Source: an uncultured Clostridia bacterium
Lineage (GTDB): Bacteria > Bacillota > Clostridia > Lachnospirales > Anaerotignaceae
Direction: 5' to 3'
NCBI GenBank assembly: GCA_910583755.1
Contig: CAJTZO010000030.1
Location: 1-29,955 of the forward strand
Length of the DNA stretch: 29,955 nucleotides
In this document: positions 6,000-14,580 of the stretch, one piece after another
Layout: each line of letters opens with the position of its first letter
Position numbering within the stretch: position 1 is the first letter of the stretch
Translations under genes and position numbers: made by a program
The notes under the pieces: model-generated
Seen by the model: only the letters and a program-made list of their open reading frames with translations
The model's database searches: none
Told to the model about the DNA's origin: nothing

Positions 6000-8114
6000 T
6001 TATTCTTCTTTTTCCTCTTTTTCTTCTACATAGCCGCACTGTATGTTAGAACAAACAATTTTTGTATTTTTCTTTCCCTTTTCCTCCATAAAATTGCCAC
6101 AACGAGGGCACTTTTCTCCGGTTGGTTTATTCCATGACATAAAATTACATTCTGGATGATTTTCGCAGCCAAAATATTTCCGTCCCTTTTTTGTCTTTTT
6201 AATCAACACTTTTCCGCCACATTCCGGACAATTTACATTTGCATTTTCATAAAAAGGTTTTGCATTATGACAGTCTGGAAAACCCGGACAAGCAAGAAAT
6301 TTGCCATAACGACCATATTTAATCACCATATTTCTACCGCATTTTTCACAAATAATGTCTGTCACTTCATCTTGAATTGTAATTTTTTCCAACTTTTCGG
6401 TAGCGTCTAATACTTCCTTATGAAATGGTGGATAAAATTCTCGAATAATTTGCTTCCATTCTCCCTTTCCTTCCTCTACCTCATCTAATTTGTCCTCCAT
6501 TGTTGCTGTAAAATTGATGTCCACAATATCAGCAAAATAACTTTTCATAATATCGTTTACAATTTCTCCTAATTCTGTGGGATAAAGATTTTTTCCTTCT
6601 TTTGTTACATAATTTCTTGCTTGTATGGTCGTTAAAGTAGGTGCGTAAGTGCTAGGACGTCCTACACCAATTTCCTCTAACGTTTTCACAAGAGAAGCAT
6701 CTGTAAATCTTGCTGGTGGTTGTGTAAAATGTTGTAAAGGTTTGATTTCTTTTTGTTGCAACTTCTGTCCTTTTTCTAGTTTTACAATTTTTTCCGTTTC
6801 TTCTTTGCTATAGTTATACACTTTTAAAAACCCTTCAAATTTCAATACAGAACCACCTGTTCGAAATTGATAGTTACACTTTATTTTTACAGATAAGGTA
6901 TCATAAATTGCAGGTGCCATTTGGCTTGCAACAAATCTTTCCCAAATCAGTTTATATAATTTATACTGGTCTTTTGATAAAGATTCTTTAATACTTTCTG
7001 GTGTACGAAATACACTGGTTGGACGAATTGCCTCATGTGCATCCTGTGTTTTTCCTTTTGATTTATAGACTGCTCTTTTTTCATTAACATATTCTTTGCC
7101 ATAAGTTTCACAAATAAACTGGACTGCATTTTCATAGGCTTCATCAGAAATACGAAAAGAATCTGTTCTGATATAAGAAACAAGACCAACCGTTCCTTCT
7201 GCTTTAATATCAATCCCCTCATAAAGCTGCTGTGCAATCATCATTGTTTTTTGTGTTGTCATATTCAAATGTTTGCTTGCTTCCTGCTGCAAAGTACTTG
7301 TAGTAAAAGGTGCTACAGGTTTTTTAACTCTTGTTCCCTGTTTCACTTCCTCTACTACAAACTCCTTTTGTTTGATTTCTTCCACTATTTTTTCTGTTTG
7401 CTGTTGGTCATGCAATTCTATTTTTTGCTCATCTGTACCATAAAATTTTGCTTCTATTTCATTGTTATTTTCATCTGTCAAATATGCGATAATACTCCAA
7501 TATTCTTCTGCTATAAAACTATTGATTTCTTCTTCTCTATCGCAAATAATTCTTAACGCTACAGATTGTACACGTCCAGCGCTTAATCTTCCTTTCACTT
7601 TTTGCCAAAGTAAATCACTGATAGTATATCCTACCATTCTGTCAAGAATCCTTCTTGCTTGCTGTGCATTTACTAAATCCATGTCAATTTCTCTTGCTTC
7701 TGAAATAGATTTTTTAACTGCATTTTTTGTAATCTCATTAAACGTAATCCGACTAATTGGTTTTTCCTTTAAATCCAAAGCATGAAGCAGATGCCAGCTA
7801 ATCGCTTCTCCTTCTCGGTCAGGGTCTGTTGCCAAATAAACTTTATCAGCAGAACGTGCCTCTTTTCTCAGTTTGCTCAACAACTGCCCTTTTCCTCTGA
7901 TGGTAATATATTTGGGTTCATAATCATGTTCCATATCAATTCCTAACTGACTTTTTGGCAAATCTCTGACATGTCCCATGGATGCCTCTATTTTATACGT
8001 ACTCCCTAAAAACTTTTTAATTGTTTTTGCTTTTGCTGGAGACTCTACAATTACAAGATGTTTTTTTGTTTCTTTTGTTTTTTTCGGTTTTTCCACTTCT
8101 TTTTTTTCTGCCAT
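6000..8114 (-). CDS. topA: DNA topoisomerase I (type IA)
   Basis: This enzyme relaxes negative supercoils by cutting one strand through a 5'-phosphotyrosine. The 704-residue protein shows the TOPRIM domain (LVIVESPAKAKTI near residue 20, acidic ATDPDREGEAI near 95), the active-site Tyr314 in GLVSYIRTDS, VGRPSTYA(P)T near 500, and three C-terminal C4 zinc ribbons (CEKCGRNM...CPGFPDC, CPECGG...CENHPEC, CPRCG...CSNIQC). The N-terminus has a short Lys/Glu-rich extension (residues 2-18) before the TOPRIM fold. It starts 13 nt after the dprA stop with GAGGTG upstream, so dprA-topA form an operon, as in many Firmicutes. codY, often the next gene, is absent here. Confidence 0.98.
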   Translation of the reverse strand: MAEKKEVEKPKKTKETKKHLVIVESPAKAKTIKKFLGSTYKIEASMGHVRDLPKSQLGIDMEHDYEPKYITIRGKGQLLSKLRKEARSADKVYLATDPDREGEAISWHLLHALDLKEKPISRITFNEITKNAVKKSISEAREIDMDLVNAQQARRILDRMVGYTISDLLWQKVKGRLSAGRVQSVALRIICDREEEINSFIAEEYWSIIAYLTDENNNEIEAKFYGTDEQKIELHDQQQTEKIVEEIKQKEFVVEEVKQGTRVKKPVAPFTTSTLQQEASKHLNMTTQKTMMIAQQLYEGIDIKAEGTVGLVSYIRTDSFRISDEAYENAVQFICETYGKEYVNEKRAVYKSKGKTQDAHEAIRPTSVFRTPESIKESLSKDQYKLYKLIWERFVASQMAPAIYDTLSVKIKCNYQFRTGGSVLKFEGFLKVYNYSKEETEKIVKLEKGQKLQQKEIKPLQHFTQPPARFTDASLVKTLEEIGVGRPSTYAPTLTTIQARNYVTKEGKNLYPTELGEIVNDIMKSYFADIVDINFTATMEDKLDEVEEGKGEWKQIIREFYPPFHKEVLDATEKLEKITIQDEVTDIICEKCGRNMVIKYGRYGKFLACPGFPDCHNAKPFYENANVNCPECGGKVLIKKTKKGRKYFGCENHPECNFMSWNKPTGEKCPRCGNFMEEKGKKNTKIVCSNIQCGYVEEKEEKEE

Positions 8115-8127
8115 AAACCATCACCTC

Positions 8128-9222
8128 TTAATATTTTCTAATATAGCCCAATTGAGGCAATTTTTGTATCCGCCCCATAATTTCCAATAAGGTCAGCGAA
8201 TACTGTACTTCTTGTATATTTTTTTTTAATATTCTGCTAATTACTTCTGCATTAATGGGTTCTTGTTGGATACAGCGATAGACTTCTTTTTCTTCCTGTC
8301 CCATATTTTCTGTCATGTGTTTTTGTAAGGATTGTTTTTCCTTTTCTGTAAAAGCAATTCCCAATGCAACAAGAACATCTTCAAATTCTGTAATGATGGG
8401 ACAACCTTGTTTAATTAAATTGTTTGTTCCTTCACTTAAAGCACTTGTTACATTCCCTGGTACCACAAATACATCTCTGCCATTTTCCAGTGCTTGGTCT
8501 GCTGTAATAAAAGTTCCGCTTTTTTTCCCTGCTTCTACCACAATGGTCATAGGAGATAAACCAGCAATAATACGATTTCTTTTTGGAAATCTTTTAGGAT
8601 GTGCTTTTGTCTGTGGTGGATATTCTGAAATAACACAACCATTTTCTATAATACGTTCTCTAAGTTCTTTATGTTCCGCTGGATAACAAATATCTACTCC
8701 TGTACCCAACACAGCTATAGTTTGTCCTCCACCATCCAAAATTCCTTTATGTGCAATTCCATCAATCCCTGTTGCCATGCCACTAACAATTACAATATTT
8801 GCTTTTGCTAAATCCTTTGTTAATTTATATGCTACAGAAGCACCATAATGCGAACATCTTCTTGCACCTACAACACTTACCTTGTCAATGTTATCATCTG
8901 GTAAAAATCCCTTCATGTAAAAACCCACTGGAGGGTCATAAATTTGTTTTAATAAATAGGGATACTCTGGATTTTTAATAGAAATAAAACGGATGTCTTT
9001 TTCTTCTAATTCTTCTATCCATTCCTCTAGTTGTGCTTCCTCTTTGGCATATTGTACTGCTCTACAGTAAAAAGTACCCATTCCTTTTACTTCACGTAAT
9101 TCACTAAAAGAAGCTTTCCAAATTGCTTCTGCTGTACCAAAATGTTTCAATAAATCTAATACTTTATGAACACTAAGATTAGGAATCCGAGAAAGCCACA
9201 TCATATAATATTCTTCCAACAT
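8128..9222 (-). CDS. dprA: DNA-processing protein DprA
   Basis: DprA loads RecA on incoming single-stranded DNA during natural transformation and is also kept in many species not known to be competent. The protein is about 364 residues. It has an N-terminal helix-hairpin-helix-like region (residues 1-60), the Rossmann-like DprA core (VGARRCSHYG, VSGMATGIDGIAH, AVLGTGVDICYP, RNRIIAGLS, EAGKKSGTFITADQALE.GR, VPGN, GTNNLIKQG), and a C-terminal winged-helix domain (EVISRILKK...LTLLEIMGRI). I put the start at 9222 because AAAGGAG lies 5 nt upstream; the longer in-frame start at 9291 adds a hydrophobic stretch not seen in the family. It is co-transcribed with topA. A TATAAT at 9323-9328 could be its -10 box, but the -35 is weak. 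Confidence 0.96.
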   Translation of the reverse strand: MLEEYYMMWLSRIPNLSVHKVLDLLKHFGTAEAIWKASFSELREVKGMGTFYCRAVQYAKEEAQLEEWIEELEEKDIRFISIKNPEYPYLLKQIYDPPVGFYMKGFLPDDNIDKVSVVGARRCSHYGASVAYKLTKDLAKANIVIVSGMATGIDGIAHKGILDGGGQTIAVLGTGVDICYPAEHKELRERIIENGCVISEYPPQTKAHPKRFPKRNRIIAGLSPMTIVVEAGKKSGTFITADQALENGRDVFVVPGNVTSALSEGTNNLIKQGCPIITEFEDVLVALGIAFTEKEKQSLQKHMTENMGQEEKEVYRCIQQEPINAEVISRILKKNIQEVQYSLTLLEIMGRIQKLPQLGYIRKY

Positions 9223-9445
9223 TACATCTCCTTTCCTAAACAGTGTCATAAATACGAAATCTATCATAAAACCTTTTTCAAATAAATTCAATATAAATTT
9301 TTTGAAATTTATTATTTGGTCTATTATAAATCCTTAAGATTTTGTTTTAAACTCTACTTTTTCCCTTAAAAAAAGGAAGCGAAAAAACTTTTACAAAAAA
9401 TTATGTCTCCTTGAAAATGAATAAATTTTTAAAAATTTATTTTAA

Positions 9446-9496
9446 TAAAAAACCTCCTTTTATATTTAAAAACACAAACAAAAAGGAAGGTTTTTC
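9446..9496 (-). terminator. Terminator after the lipoprotein gene
   Basis: AAAAACCTCCTTTT and AAAAGGAAGGTTTTT form a stem with one bulge. On the minus strand GGAGG is followed by six T. The 3' arm ends just before the stop of the 9504-10091 gene. The symmetry lets it work in both directions, shielding dprA-topA. Confidence 0.65.
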
Positions 9497-9503
9497 TATT
9501 TTT

Positions 9504-10091
9504 TTAAATTGTTATTTCTCTCCACACAAAGCTTTCTACTATATTTTGTGCTATTTCTTCCATATTTTCTTGTCCAAAATTTGTTACTTGTACCAAAACA
9601 TGAGCTTTTTCTCCTGCAATATAATATTGCGTGGTTTTTACCGGTGGTTCATTTTGCTTATCATTCACTTCTACTCGAAATACAGAAAAACCGTTTTTTG
9701 AAGTAAAAGACTCCGTTATCAACTGATGATATAATTCTTCTTTCAATTCCAACTTTAATTGATATAATATTGCAGAAACAAGGGTATCATATTCCTCTTT
9801 TGTATATTGATTTTGACGATATTCTACCGAAATATAGCTTGTTTGGTTTGTAATATCTTCCCCCTTTTTGGTATAATAGGCACTTTCTTCACTAGAATAA
9901 TTATCTAAAAAAATCCAATCATCAGGTATATTATATGTGCCAAATATTTTTTCTTCTTGAAATGTAGATTTTGTTGTATTTTGTTCCTCTGGTGCTACAA
10001 CTTCTGTTGGTGGTTCTTCTTCCGGTTTTACAGATGTACAGCCTTGTAATAAAAAAGAAAACATCATGCAAAAGAAAAGCATTATTTTCAT
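9504..10091 (-). CDS. Predicted lipoprotein (possible PsbP/DUF1795-like)
   Basis: This 195-residue protein has a short hydrophobic leader ending in a lipobox (FLLQGC, Cys18), so it should be lipidated and anchored outside the membrane. A Pro/Glu/Thr-rich linker (about residues 22-42) leads to a globular domain that starts with a short hydrophobic-Trp segment (YNIPDDWIFLD) and alternates strands and helices up to SFVWREITI. This layout resembles the PsbP/DUF1795-type domains of Gram-positive lipoproteins, but I cannot confirm that. It stands alone, is divergent from yifB, and ends at its own terminator. Confidence 0.7.
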   Translation of the reverse strand: MKIMLFFCMMFSFLLQGCTSVKPEEEPPTEVVAPEEQNTTKSTFQEEKIFGTYNIPDDWIFLDNYSSEESAYYTKKGEDITNQTSYISVEYRQNQYTKEEYDTLVSAILYQLKLELKEELYHQLITESFTSKNGFSVFRVEVNDKQNEPPVKTTQYYIAGEKAHVLVQVTNFGQENMEEIAQNIVESFVWREITI

Positions 10092-10173
10092 TTTACTTCC
10101 CCCTATTTTTTTATTTTTTCACATCATCATAGCATATTTTATGCAAAACTGCCATACATATCCTCTATTTTTG

Positions 10174-10202
10174 TTGAAAAATCATAAAAATACTGTTATG
10201 AT
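10174..10202 (+). promoter_or_regulatory. Sigma-A promoter of yifB
   Basis: TTGAAA (10174-10179) and TATGAT (10197-10202) are separated by 17 bp, about 35 nt before the yifB start, which has an AGAGGGGG ribosome site. Confidence 0.65.
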
Positions 10203-10237
10203 GGAAAAAATTATCTTATATCAGAGGGGGAAATAAA

Positions 10238-11776
10238 ATGCTTTCAAAAATAATCAGCAGTGGAATATTAGGAATTAATGGCTATCTTGTTGATGTAGAA
10301 GTAGATTTAAGCAATGGATTACCTGTTTTCGATTTAGTAGGTCTGCCAGATTCCGCTGTCAAAGAATCCAGAGAACGTGTTAGAACAGCCATTAAAAATT
10401 CTGGGTTTACTTTTCCTGTTAAACGGATTACGATTAATTTAGCGCCCGCACATAGGAAAAAAGAAGGGCCTGCTTTTGACTTACCAATTGCTATTGGTAT
10501 TTTATGCTGTATGGAACTTTTCTCTCCTTCTGTTACAGAAAAAATACTAATCTTGGGAGAATTGTCTTTGGATGGTTCTGTACGCCCTGTTAATGGAGTA
10601 TTACCTATGGTATATCATGCCAAGCAAGAAGGTATTTTACATTGTATTGTTCCTACTGAAAATGCAGAAGAAGCTGCCCTTGTAAAAGGGATGAAAGTAT
10701 ATCCTGCTTCCCATTTAAAAGAAGTTCTTTTCTTTTTACAAGGAACAAAAAAAATTTCCCCCTTTGTTGTTGATTTTGAGGCACTTCTTTCAAAAGACTT
10801 ACAACAAAACTACATAACAGATTTTTCTGACGTAAAAGGACAAGAAAATGCTAAAAGAGCATTAGAAATTGCTGCAAGTGGTACCCATAATGTCTTACTA
10901 ATTGGACCTCCTGGAACAGGCAAAACAATGCTTGCAAAAAGACTTTCTACTATTTTACCTGACTTAACCTTTGAAGAAAGTATTGAAATCACCAAAATAT
11001 ATAGTGTGTCTGGATTATTACAATCTAAAAACACATTAATTCGCCAGAGACCTTTCCGCTCCCCTCACCATACCATCTCTGCTTCTGCACTTACAGGTGG
11101 TGGTAGGATTCCTCATCCCGGCGAAATATCACTTGCACATAATGGTGTATTGTTTTTGGACGAGCTACCTGAATTTCAAAGAAATGTTTTAGAAATTATG
11201 CGTCAACCTTTAGAAGATAAAAAAGTAACAATTGCACGTGTCAGTGGAACACTAACTTACCCTGCTAATTTTATGTTGATTGCTGCTATGAATCCTTGTC
11301 CTTGCGGTTATTTAGGAGATGGCGACCGTTGCCGCTGTTCTTTAAACGAAATTACAAAATATCATAATAAAATTAGTGGTCCACTTCTTGACCGTATTGA
11401 TTTAATGGTGGAATTGCCTTCACTTTCCTATGAATCTTTAGAACAATTATCCTCGGGAGAAACTTCTGCACAAATTAAAGAAAGGGTATTAAAAGCACAA
11501 CAAATGCAACTAGAACGATATAAAAATGAGTATTTTTATTTTAATTCTCAGCTTGGTGCAGCGCAAATTGAACAATATTGTCCACTAGGAGAAAAAGAAA
11601 AAGCTTTGATGCAGTCTGTTTTTGACCGTATGAATTTGAGTGCTAGAGCATATCATAAAATATTAAAAGTTGCTCGTACTGTAGCTGATTTGGAAGGTTG
11701 TCAGGAAATTACGGCAAAACATATTGCAGAAGTGATACAATACCGTAGTTTGGACAGAAAATATGGAATGATATAA
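10238..11776 (+). CDS. yifB: YifB/ComM family Mg-chelatase-like AAA+ ATPase
   Basis: The 512-residue protein has an N-terminal Lon-protease-like ChlI domain (residues 1-165, with DLVGLPDSAVKESRERVR and INLAPAH.KKEGPAFDLP) and a central AAA+ module. That module has Walker A GPPGTGKT at 223-230, the FRSPHHT.S motif, Walker B GVLFLDELPEF, and NPCPCGYLGD with extra cysteines (DRCRCS) that may bind metal. A C-terminal lid region (RAYHKILKVARTIADL-type) completes it. In Gram-negative competence the homologue ComM is a helicase that drives branch migration of donor DNA. The role in Firmicutes is less clear, but the gene commonly sits next to dprA, as here, separated only by the lipoprotein. Monocistronic by its own promoter. 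Confidence 0.95.
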   Translation: MLSKIISSGILGINGYLVDVEVDLSNGLPVFDLVGLPDSAVKESRERVRTAIKNSGFTFPVKRITINLAPAHRKKEGPAFDLPIAIGILCCMELFSPSVTEKILILGELSLDGSVRPVNGVLPMVYHAKQEGILHCIVPTENAEEAALVKGMKVYPASHLKEVLFFLQGTKKISPFVVDFEALLSKDLQQNYITDFSDVKGQENAKRALEIAASGTHNVLLIGPPGTGKTMLAKRLSTILPDLTFEESIEITKIYSVSGLLQSKNTLIRQRPFRSPHHTISASALTGGGRIPHPGEISLAHNGVLFLDELPEFQRNVLEIMRQPLEDKKVTIARVSGTLTYPANFMLIAAMNPCPCGYLGDGDRCRCSLNEITKYHNKISGPLLDRIDLMVELPSLSYESLEQLSSGETSAQIKERVLKAQQMQLERYKNEYFYFNSQLGAAQIEQYCPLGEKEKALMQSVFDRMNLSARAYHKILKVARTVADLEGCQEITAKHIAEVIQYRSLDRKYGMI

Positions 11777-11878
11777 AGCAAACAGAAGCTATATTTCCTG
11801 AAAAGGATTGATTTTTAGAAAGAAAAATGTGAGTGTTTTTGGGCAAAGTTCAAGGCTTTGATTTTATTGACAAACCAA

Positions 11879-11901
11879 ACGGGAAAATATCATTTTCCCG
11901 T
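11879..11901. repeat. Perfect 10-bp hairpin with 3-nt loop
   Basis: ACGGGAAAAT (11879-11888) and ATTTTCCCGT (11892-11901) flank a 3-nt loop between the converging yifB and cupin genes. Neither side has a strong T-run, though the A/T-rich arms could still make it a weak bidirectional terminator. The rest of the 185-nt gap shows nothing clear. Confidence 0.5.
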
Positions 11902-11961
11902 CAGCTTGCCAATAAATTTTGAGGAGTCTACTTTAAAGTCATTGATTTTATTAGGAAAACC

Positions 11962-12303
11962 TTACTCATTAATCACCAATGCCATAATCTCTAATTCTTT
12001 ATCTGTGTTATTCTCTAAGGAGTGCCAATCTCCTACATTAATCACACAAACATCACCAGCTTTTACCACTGTTTCAGAGCGGTCATTATCAATAAAAACG
12101 CCTTCTCCTTTTAAAATCAAATAAGGTTCTGTATCACCTACATGTTGATGCCAACCAATACTGCTATGAGGGCGAAGAATAACACGTGCATACATTTTTC
12201 CGTGTCCCATCAATTCCTCTTTATCCAAAATATGATGTATTTCTGCTGAACCTTTTCCGCCACGAAGTCCTTCTACCTCTACAATATTTTCTTTTCTCAC
12301 CAT
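11962..12303 (-). CDS. Small single-domain cupin
   Basis: This 113-residue beta-barrel cupin has the first metal motif in full: H52, H54 and E59 in WHQHVGDTEPYLILKGEG. The second motif follows as VCVINVGDWHSLEN with H94, so a divalent metal site (3 His, 1 Glu) is intact. The N-terminal block GGKGSAEIHHIL and ILRPHSSIG are typical of short clostridial cupins. The substrate is unknown; such proteins may be sugar-binding, sensory or small isomerase-like enzymes. I chose the start at 12303 since GAGGAA lies 6 nt upstream of it and is too close to the ATG two codons earlier. A strong promoter lies between it and the radical SAM gene, so it can be expressed on its own. Confidence 0.85.
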   Translation of the reverse strand: MVRKENIVEVEGLRGGKGSAEIHHILDKEELMGHGKMYARVILRPHSSIGWHQHVGDTEPYLILKGEGVFIDNDRSETVVKAGDVCVINVGDWHSLENNTDKELEIMALVINE

Positions 12304-12341
12304 AAACATTTCCTCTTTTCTATGTAAAATAATTTCTTTAT

Positions 12342-12370
12342 ATTATACAATATTATAATAAATTTATCAA
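12342..12370 (-). promoter_or_regulatory. Sigma-A promoter of the cupin gene
   Basis: On the minus strand TTGATA (12365-12370) and TATAAT (12342-12347) are separated by exactly 17 bp, right after the stop of the radical SAM gene. It matches eleven of twelve consensus positions. Confidence 0.7.
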
Positions 12371-12375
12371 TATCA

Positions 12376-13266
12376 TTATGGTAAACCAGACAAATTAAAA
12401 ATTGGTGTATAATCAGAAGTAGCAGAATTTTTATTTTGCATAAAACCATTTTTTAATCCAATATTAAAAAAATGCTGAATAACTTTTTGATATTCTAATG
12501 TCATTGTTTTTCGTGCAATTTGTGGATATTCGGAAGCTTGATATATTGGTATATACTGACTTAAAAGAGAAACATAAGTATCTTCTCCCAATTCTTGTTT
12601 TATCCAGCTCAATATCTCAAAACTATCCTTATAACAACCGGGCAATATCAAATGACGTAAAATAATCCCTTTTTGTAATATTCCATTAGAATCAAATATC
12701 ATTTCAGGTTGTTGCCGTTTCATTTCCAATATTGCCTTTTTGGCATATTCTGCATAATTAGGTGCAAAAGAATATGTTTTACTATATTCAGAAGAAATAT
12801 ATTTAAAATCAGGCAAATAAATATCAATCAAACCTTCTAGCAAGGCTAAACTTTCTACTTTTTCATAAGCATTTGTATTATATACAATGGGAATGATAAG
12901 CCCTTTTTTCTTTGCTAAAAGCAATGCTTCTTTTATTTGTGGTATAAAATGGGTAGGTGAAACCAAATTGATATTATGCACCCCTTTTTGTTGTTGTGAC
13001 AAAAAAACTTTTGCTAATTGTTCTATTGTCAACTCCTTTCCAAACCCTTGTGCACTAATGGTATAATTTTGACAAAAAACACAAGATAAATTACAATGAG
13101 AAAAAAAGACAGTACCAGAGCCTTTTGTGCCACTAATAGGGGGCTCCTCCCAGTGGTGAATAGAAGCCAAAGCACATTTTGGTAATACCCCTGCTTTACA
13201 ATACCCTTTTTCACCATGAGAACGGTCTGCTCCACAATTTCTAGGGCAAATGATACAATGTTCCAT
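12376..13266 (-). CDS. PflX-like radical SAM protein (COG1313 type)
   Basis: The 296-residue protein carries the radical SAM cluster motif C58-x3-C62-x2-C65 in SHCNLSCVFCQN, preceded by a family-typical cysteine-rich N-terminus (CIICPRNCGADR, with C4, C7, C11 and C23) and GTKGSGTVFFS. The central region has the NINLVSPTHF, YNTNAYE and DIYLPDFKY blocks, and RHLILPG and SQYIP come later. These mark the PflX/COG1313 group, related to pyruvate formate-lyase activating enzymes; the true substrate is not established. No formate-lyase-like glycyl radical partner is in the window. An AGGAGGA site precedes the ATG. It lies upstream of the cupin with a 72-nt gap. Confidence 0.88.
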   Translation of the reverse strand: MEHCIICPRNCGADRSHGEKGYCKAGVLPKCALASIHHWEEPPISGTKGSGTVFFSHCNLSCVFCQNYTISAQGFGKELTIEQLAKVFLSQQQKGVHNINLVSPTHFIPQIKEALLLAKKKGLIIPIVYNTNAYEKVESLALLEGLIDIYLPDFKYISSEYSKTYSFAPNYAEYAKKAILEMKRQQPEMIFDSNGILQKGIILRHLILPGCYKDSFEILSWIKQELGEDTYVSLLSQYIPIYQASEYPQIARKTMTLEYQKVIQHFFNIGLKNGFMQNKNSATSDYTPIFNLSGLP

Positions 13267-13386
13267 ACACTTCCTCCTTCTTAATGCTTATTTTAACAGA
13301 TGTACCAACGTTTTAATAGTGCAAAAATAAAAAAGTTATGTTACACTACAGTCAATACAGGACAAGCAGATAAGGGGGACAAAAAA

Positions 13387-13620
13387 ATGAAAATTTATAA
13401 AAACGAAATGGAAAATAACCAAAAAGTGGAAAATGTCCTTTGTAACTGTTGTGGAAAAGAAATAAAAAAAGAACATGGATATTTTGTAGACCATTTACAC
13501 ATAGAAAAACAATGGGGATATTTTTCAGAAAAAGATGGGAGAGAAGATAATTTTGATTTATGCGAAAGTTGTTATGATAAATTTGTAAATAGTTTTGTAC
13601 TTCCTATAGAAAAACCTTGA
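13387..13620 (+). CDS. Small zinc-ribbon protein, function unknown
   Basis: This 77-residue protein has two CxxC knuckles, CNCCGKE and CESCYDK, about 45 residues apart, which should bind one zinc. Between them lie FVDHLHIEKQWGYFSEKDG and a short acidic stretch. I recall similar small proteins in Clostridia without a known role. I chose the ATG at 13387 because AAGGGGG lies 8 nt upstream; the open frame runs back to 13300 but without support. It is divergent from the radical SAM gene and has its own terminator. Confidence 0.7.
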   Translation: MKIYKNEMENNQKVENVLCNCCGKEIKKEHGYFVDHLHIEKQWGYFSEKDGREDNFDLCESCYDKFVNSFVLPIEKP

Positions 13621-13668
13621 GGATTTCGTTCCTAAACTTTTACGGTTTCCGCTAAACATCTTTTAATT

Positions 13669-13688
13669 CTTTCTTTTAAAAAAGAAAG
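13669..13688. repeat. Palindrome CTTTC-TTTTAAAAAA-GAAAG
   Basis: A short palindrome in the gap after the zinc-ribbon gene, one of several similar A/T-rich palindromes in intergenic regions of this window (see findings). On its own it is too weak to call a terminator. Confidence 0.4.
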
Positions 13689-13725
13689 GAGAATTTGTAA
13701 GCAACATTCTCAAGATTTTTTGTCA

Positions 13726-13758
13726 AACTTCCTTTCTTTTTTGAAAGGAAGTTTTTTT
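13726..13758 (+). terminator. Intrinsic terminator after the zinc-ribbon gene
   Basis: An 11-bp perfect stem, AACTTCCTTTC (13726-13736) with GAAAGGAAGTT (13743-13753), and a 6-nt loop are followed by further T residues. Confidence 0.75.
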
Positions 13759-13827
13759 ATGTTAGAAAAGCACCTTTTGTCCTTTTGTTCAATATAATAA
13801 ACTAAATGAAAAAAGGGGGATTTCGCT

Positions 13828-14580
13828 GTGACTCCTATGGTAGAATTAAAAAATATAACAATTCGTTATCATAGTACATCTGGTGAAACAAAAGCTGTTT
13901 CTGACTTAAGTTTTTCTGTAAAGCAAGGAGAATTTGTATGTATCGTAGGTCCTAGCGGCTGTGGAAAATCTTCAATTTTATCTATGCTTGCAGGATTGAT
14001 AAAGCCTTCCAGTGGTACTTTTAAAATTCATTCTCAAACAAATATTGGTTATATGTTGCAAAAAGATTATTTATTAGAATGGCGTAATATTCTTAGTAAT
14101 GCCTGTTTAGGGCTTGAAATTCAAAATAAATTAACACCAGAAAATATGAAAAAAGTAGAAAAACTGTTAGACCTTTATGGACTTGGGGAATTTAAAAACC
14201 ATATGCCTTCTCAGCTTTCTGGTGGGATGCGCCAAAGAGTTGCTTTAATACGCACTTTAGCAATTCAGCCAGATGTTTTATTGCTTGATGAGCCATTTTC
14301 TGCATTGGATTATCAAACAAGGCTCTATGTTTCTGATGAAATTGGTACCATTATCAGAAAAGAAAAAAAGACAGCAATTCTTGTTTCCCATGACATTTCA
14401 GAAGCAATCAGTCTTTCTGATAGGGTATTTGTGCTTTCTCATCGTCCTGCTACCTTAAAATCTGTACACAAAATCAACTTAAGTGTAGAAGAAAGAACAC
14501 CGATGAAAGCAAGAGAAGCACCAGAATTTAAAGATTATTTCAATCAAATATGGAAGGAGTTAGATGTCCATGTCTCATAA
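13828..14580 (+). CDS. ABC transporter ATPase, nitrate/sulfonate/taurine (TauB/SsuB) type
   Basis: The 250-residue ATPase has Walker A GPSGCGKSS (41-49), a Q-loop (GYMLQKDYLLEW), signature LSGGMRQR, Walker B LLLDEPFSALD and the H-loop VSHDISEAISLSDRV. The short form, the DYQTR after Walker B and the EA(I/V)SLSDRV block fit the family that drives uptake of taurine, alkanesulfonates, nitrate or pyrimidine precursors; the substrate cannot be read from the ATPase. The start is GTG at 13828, with AAGGGGGA about 7 nt upstream; an ATG three codons on is too far from that site. It overlaps the permease gene by 17 nt. A TATAAT at 13793-13798 could be the -10 box. I see no TPP or other riboswitch in the leader. 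Confidence 0.92.
   Translation: MTPMVELKNITIRYHSTSGETKAVSDLSFSVKQGEFVCIVGPSGCGKSSILSMLAGLIKPSSGTFKIHSQTNIGYMLQKDYLLEWRNILSNACLGLEIQNKLTPENMKKVEKLLDLYGLGEFKNHMPSQLSGGMRQRVALIRTLAIQPDVLLLDEPFSALDYQTRLYVSDEIGTIIRKEKKTAILVSHDISEAISLSDRVFVLSHRPATLKSVHKINLSVEERTPMKAREAPEFKDYFNQIWKELDVHVS

Noticed and set aside
11858..12124. Plus-strand open frame over the 3' end of the cupin
   Set aside because: Most of it is antisense to the cupin beta-barrel; the part outside holds only the hairpin at 11879-11901.
13760..13827. Possible TPP or other riboswitch before the ABC importer
   Set aside because: The leader is under 70 nt after the upstream terminator and shows no conserved riboswitch core.
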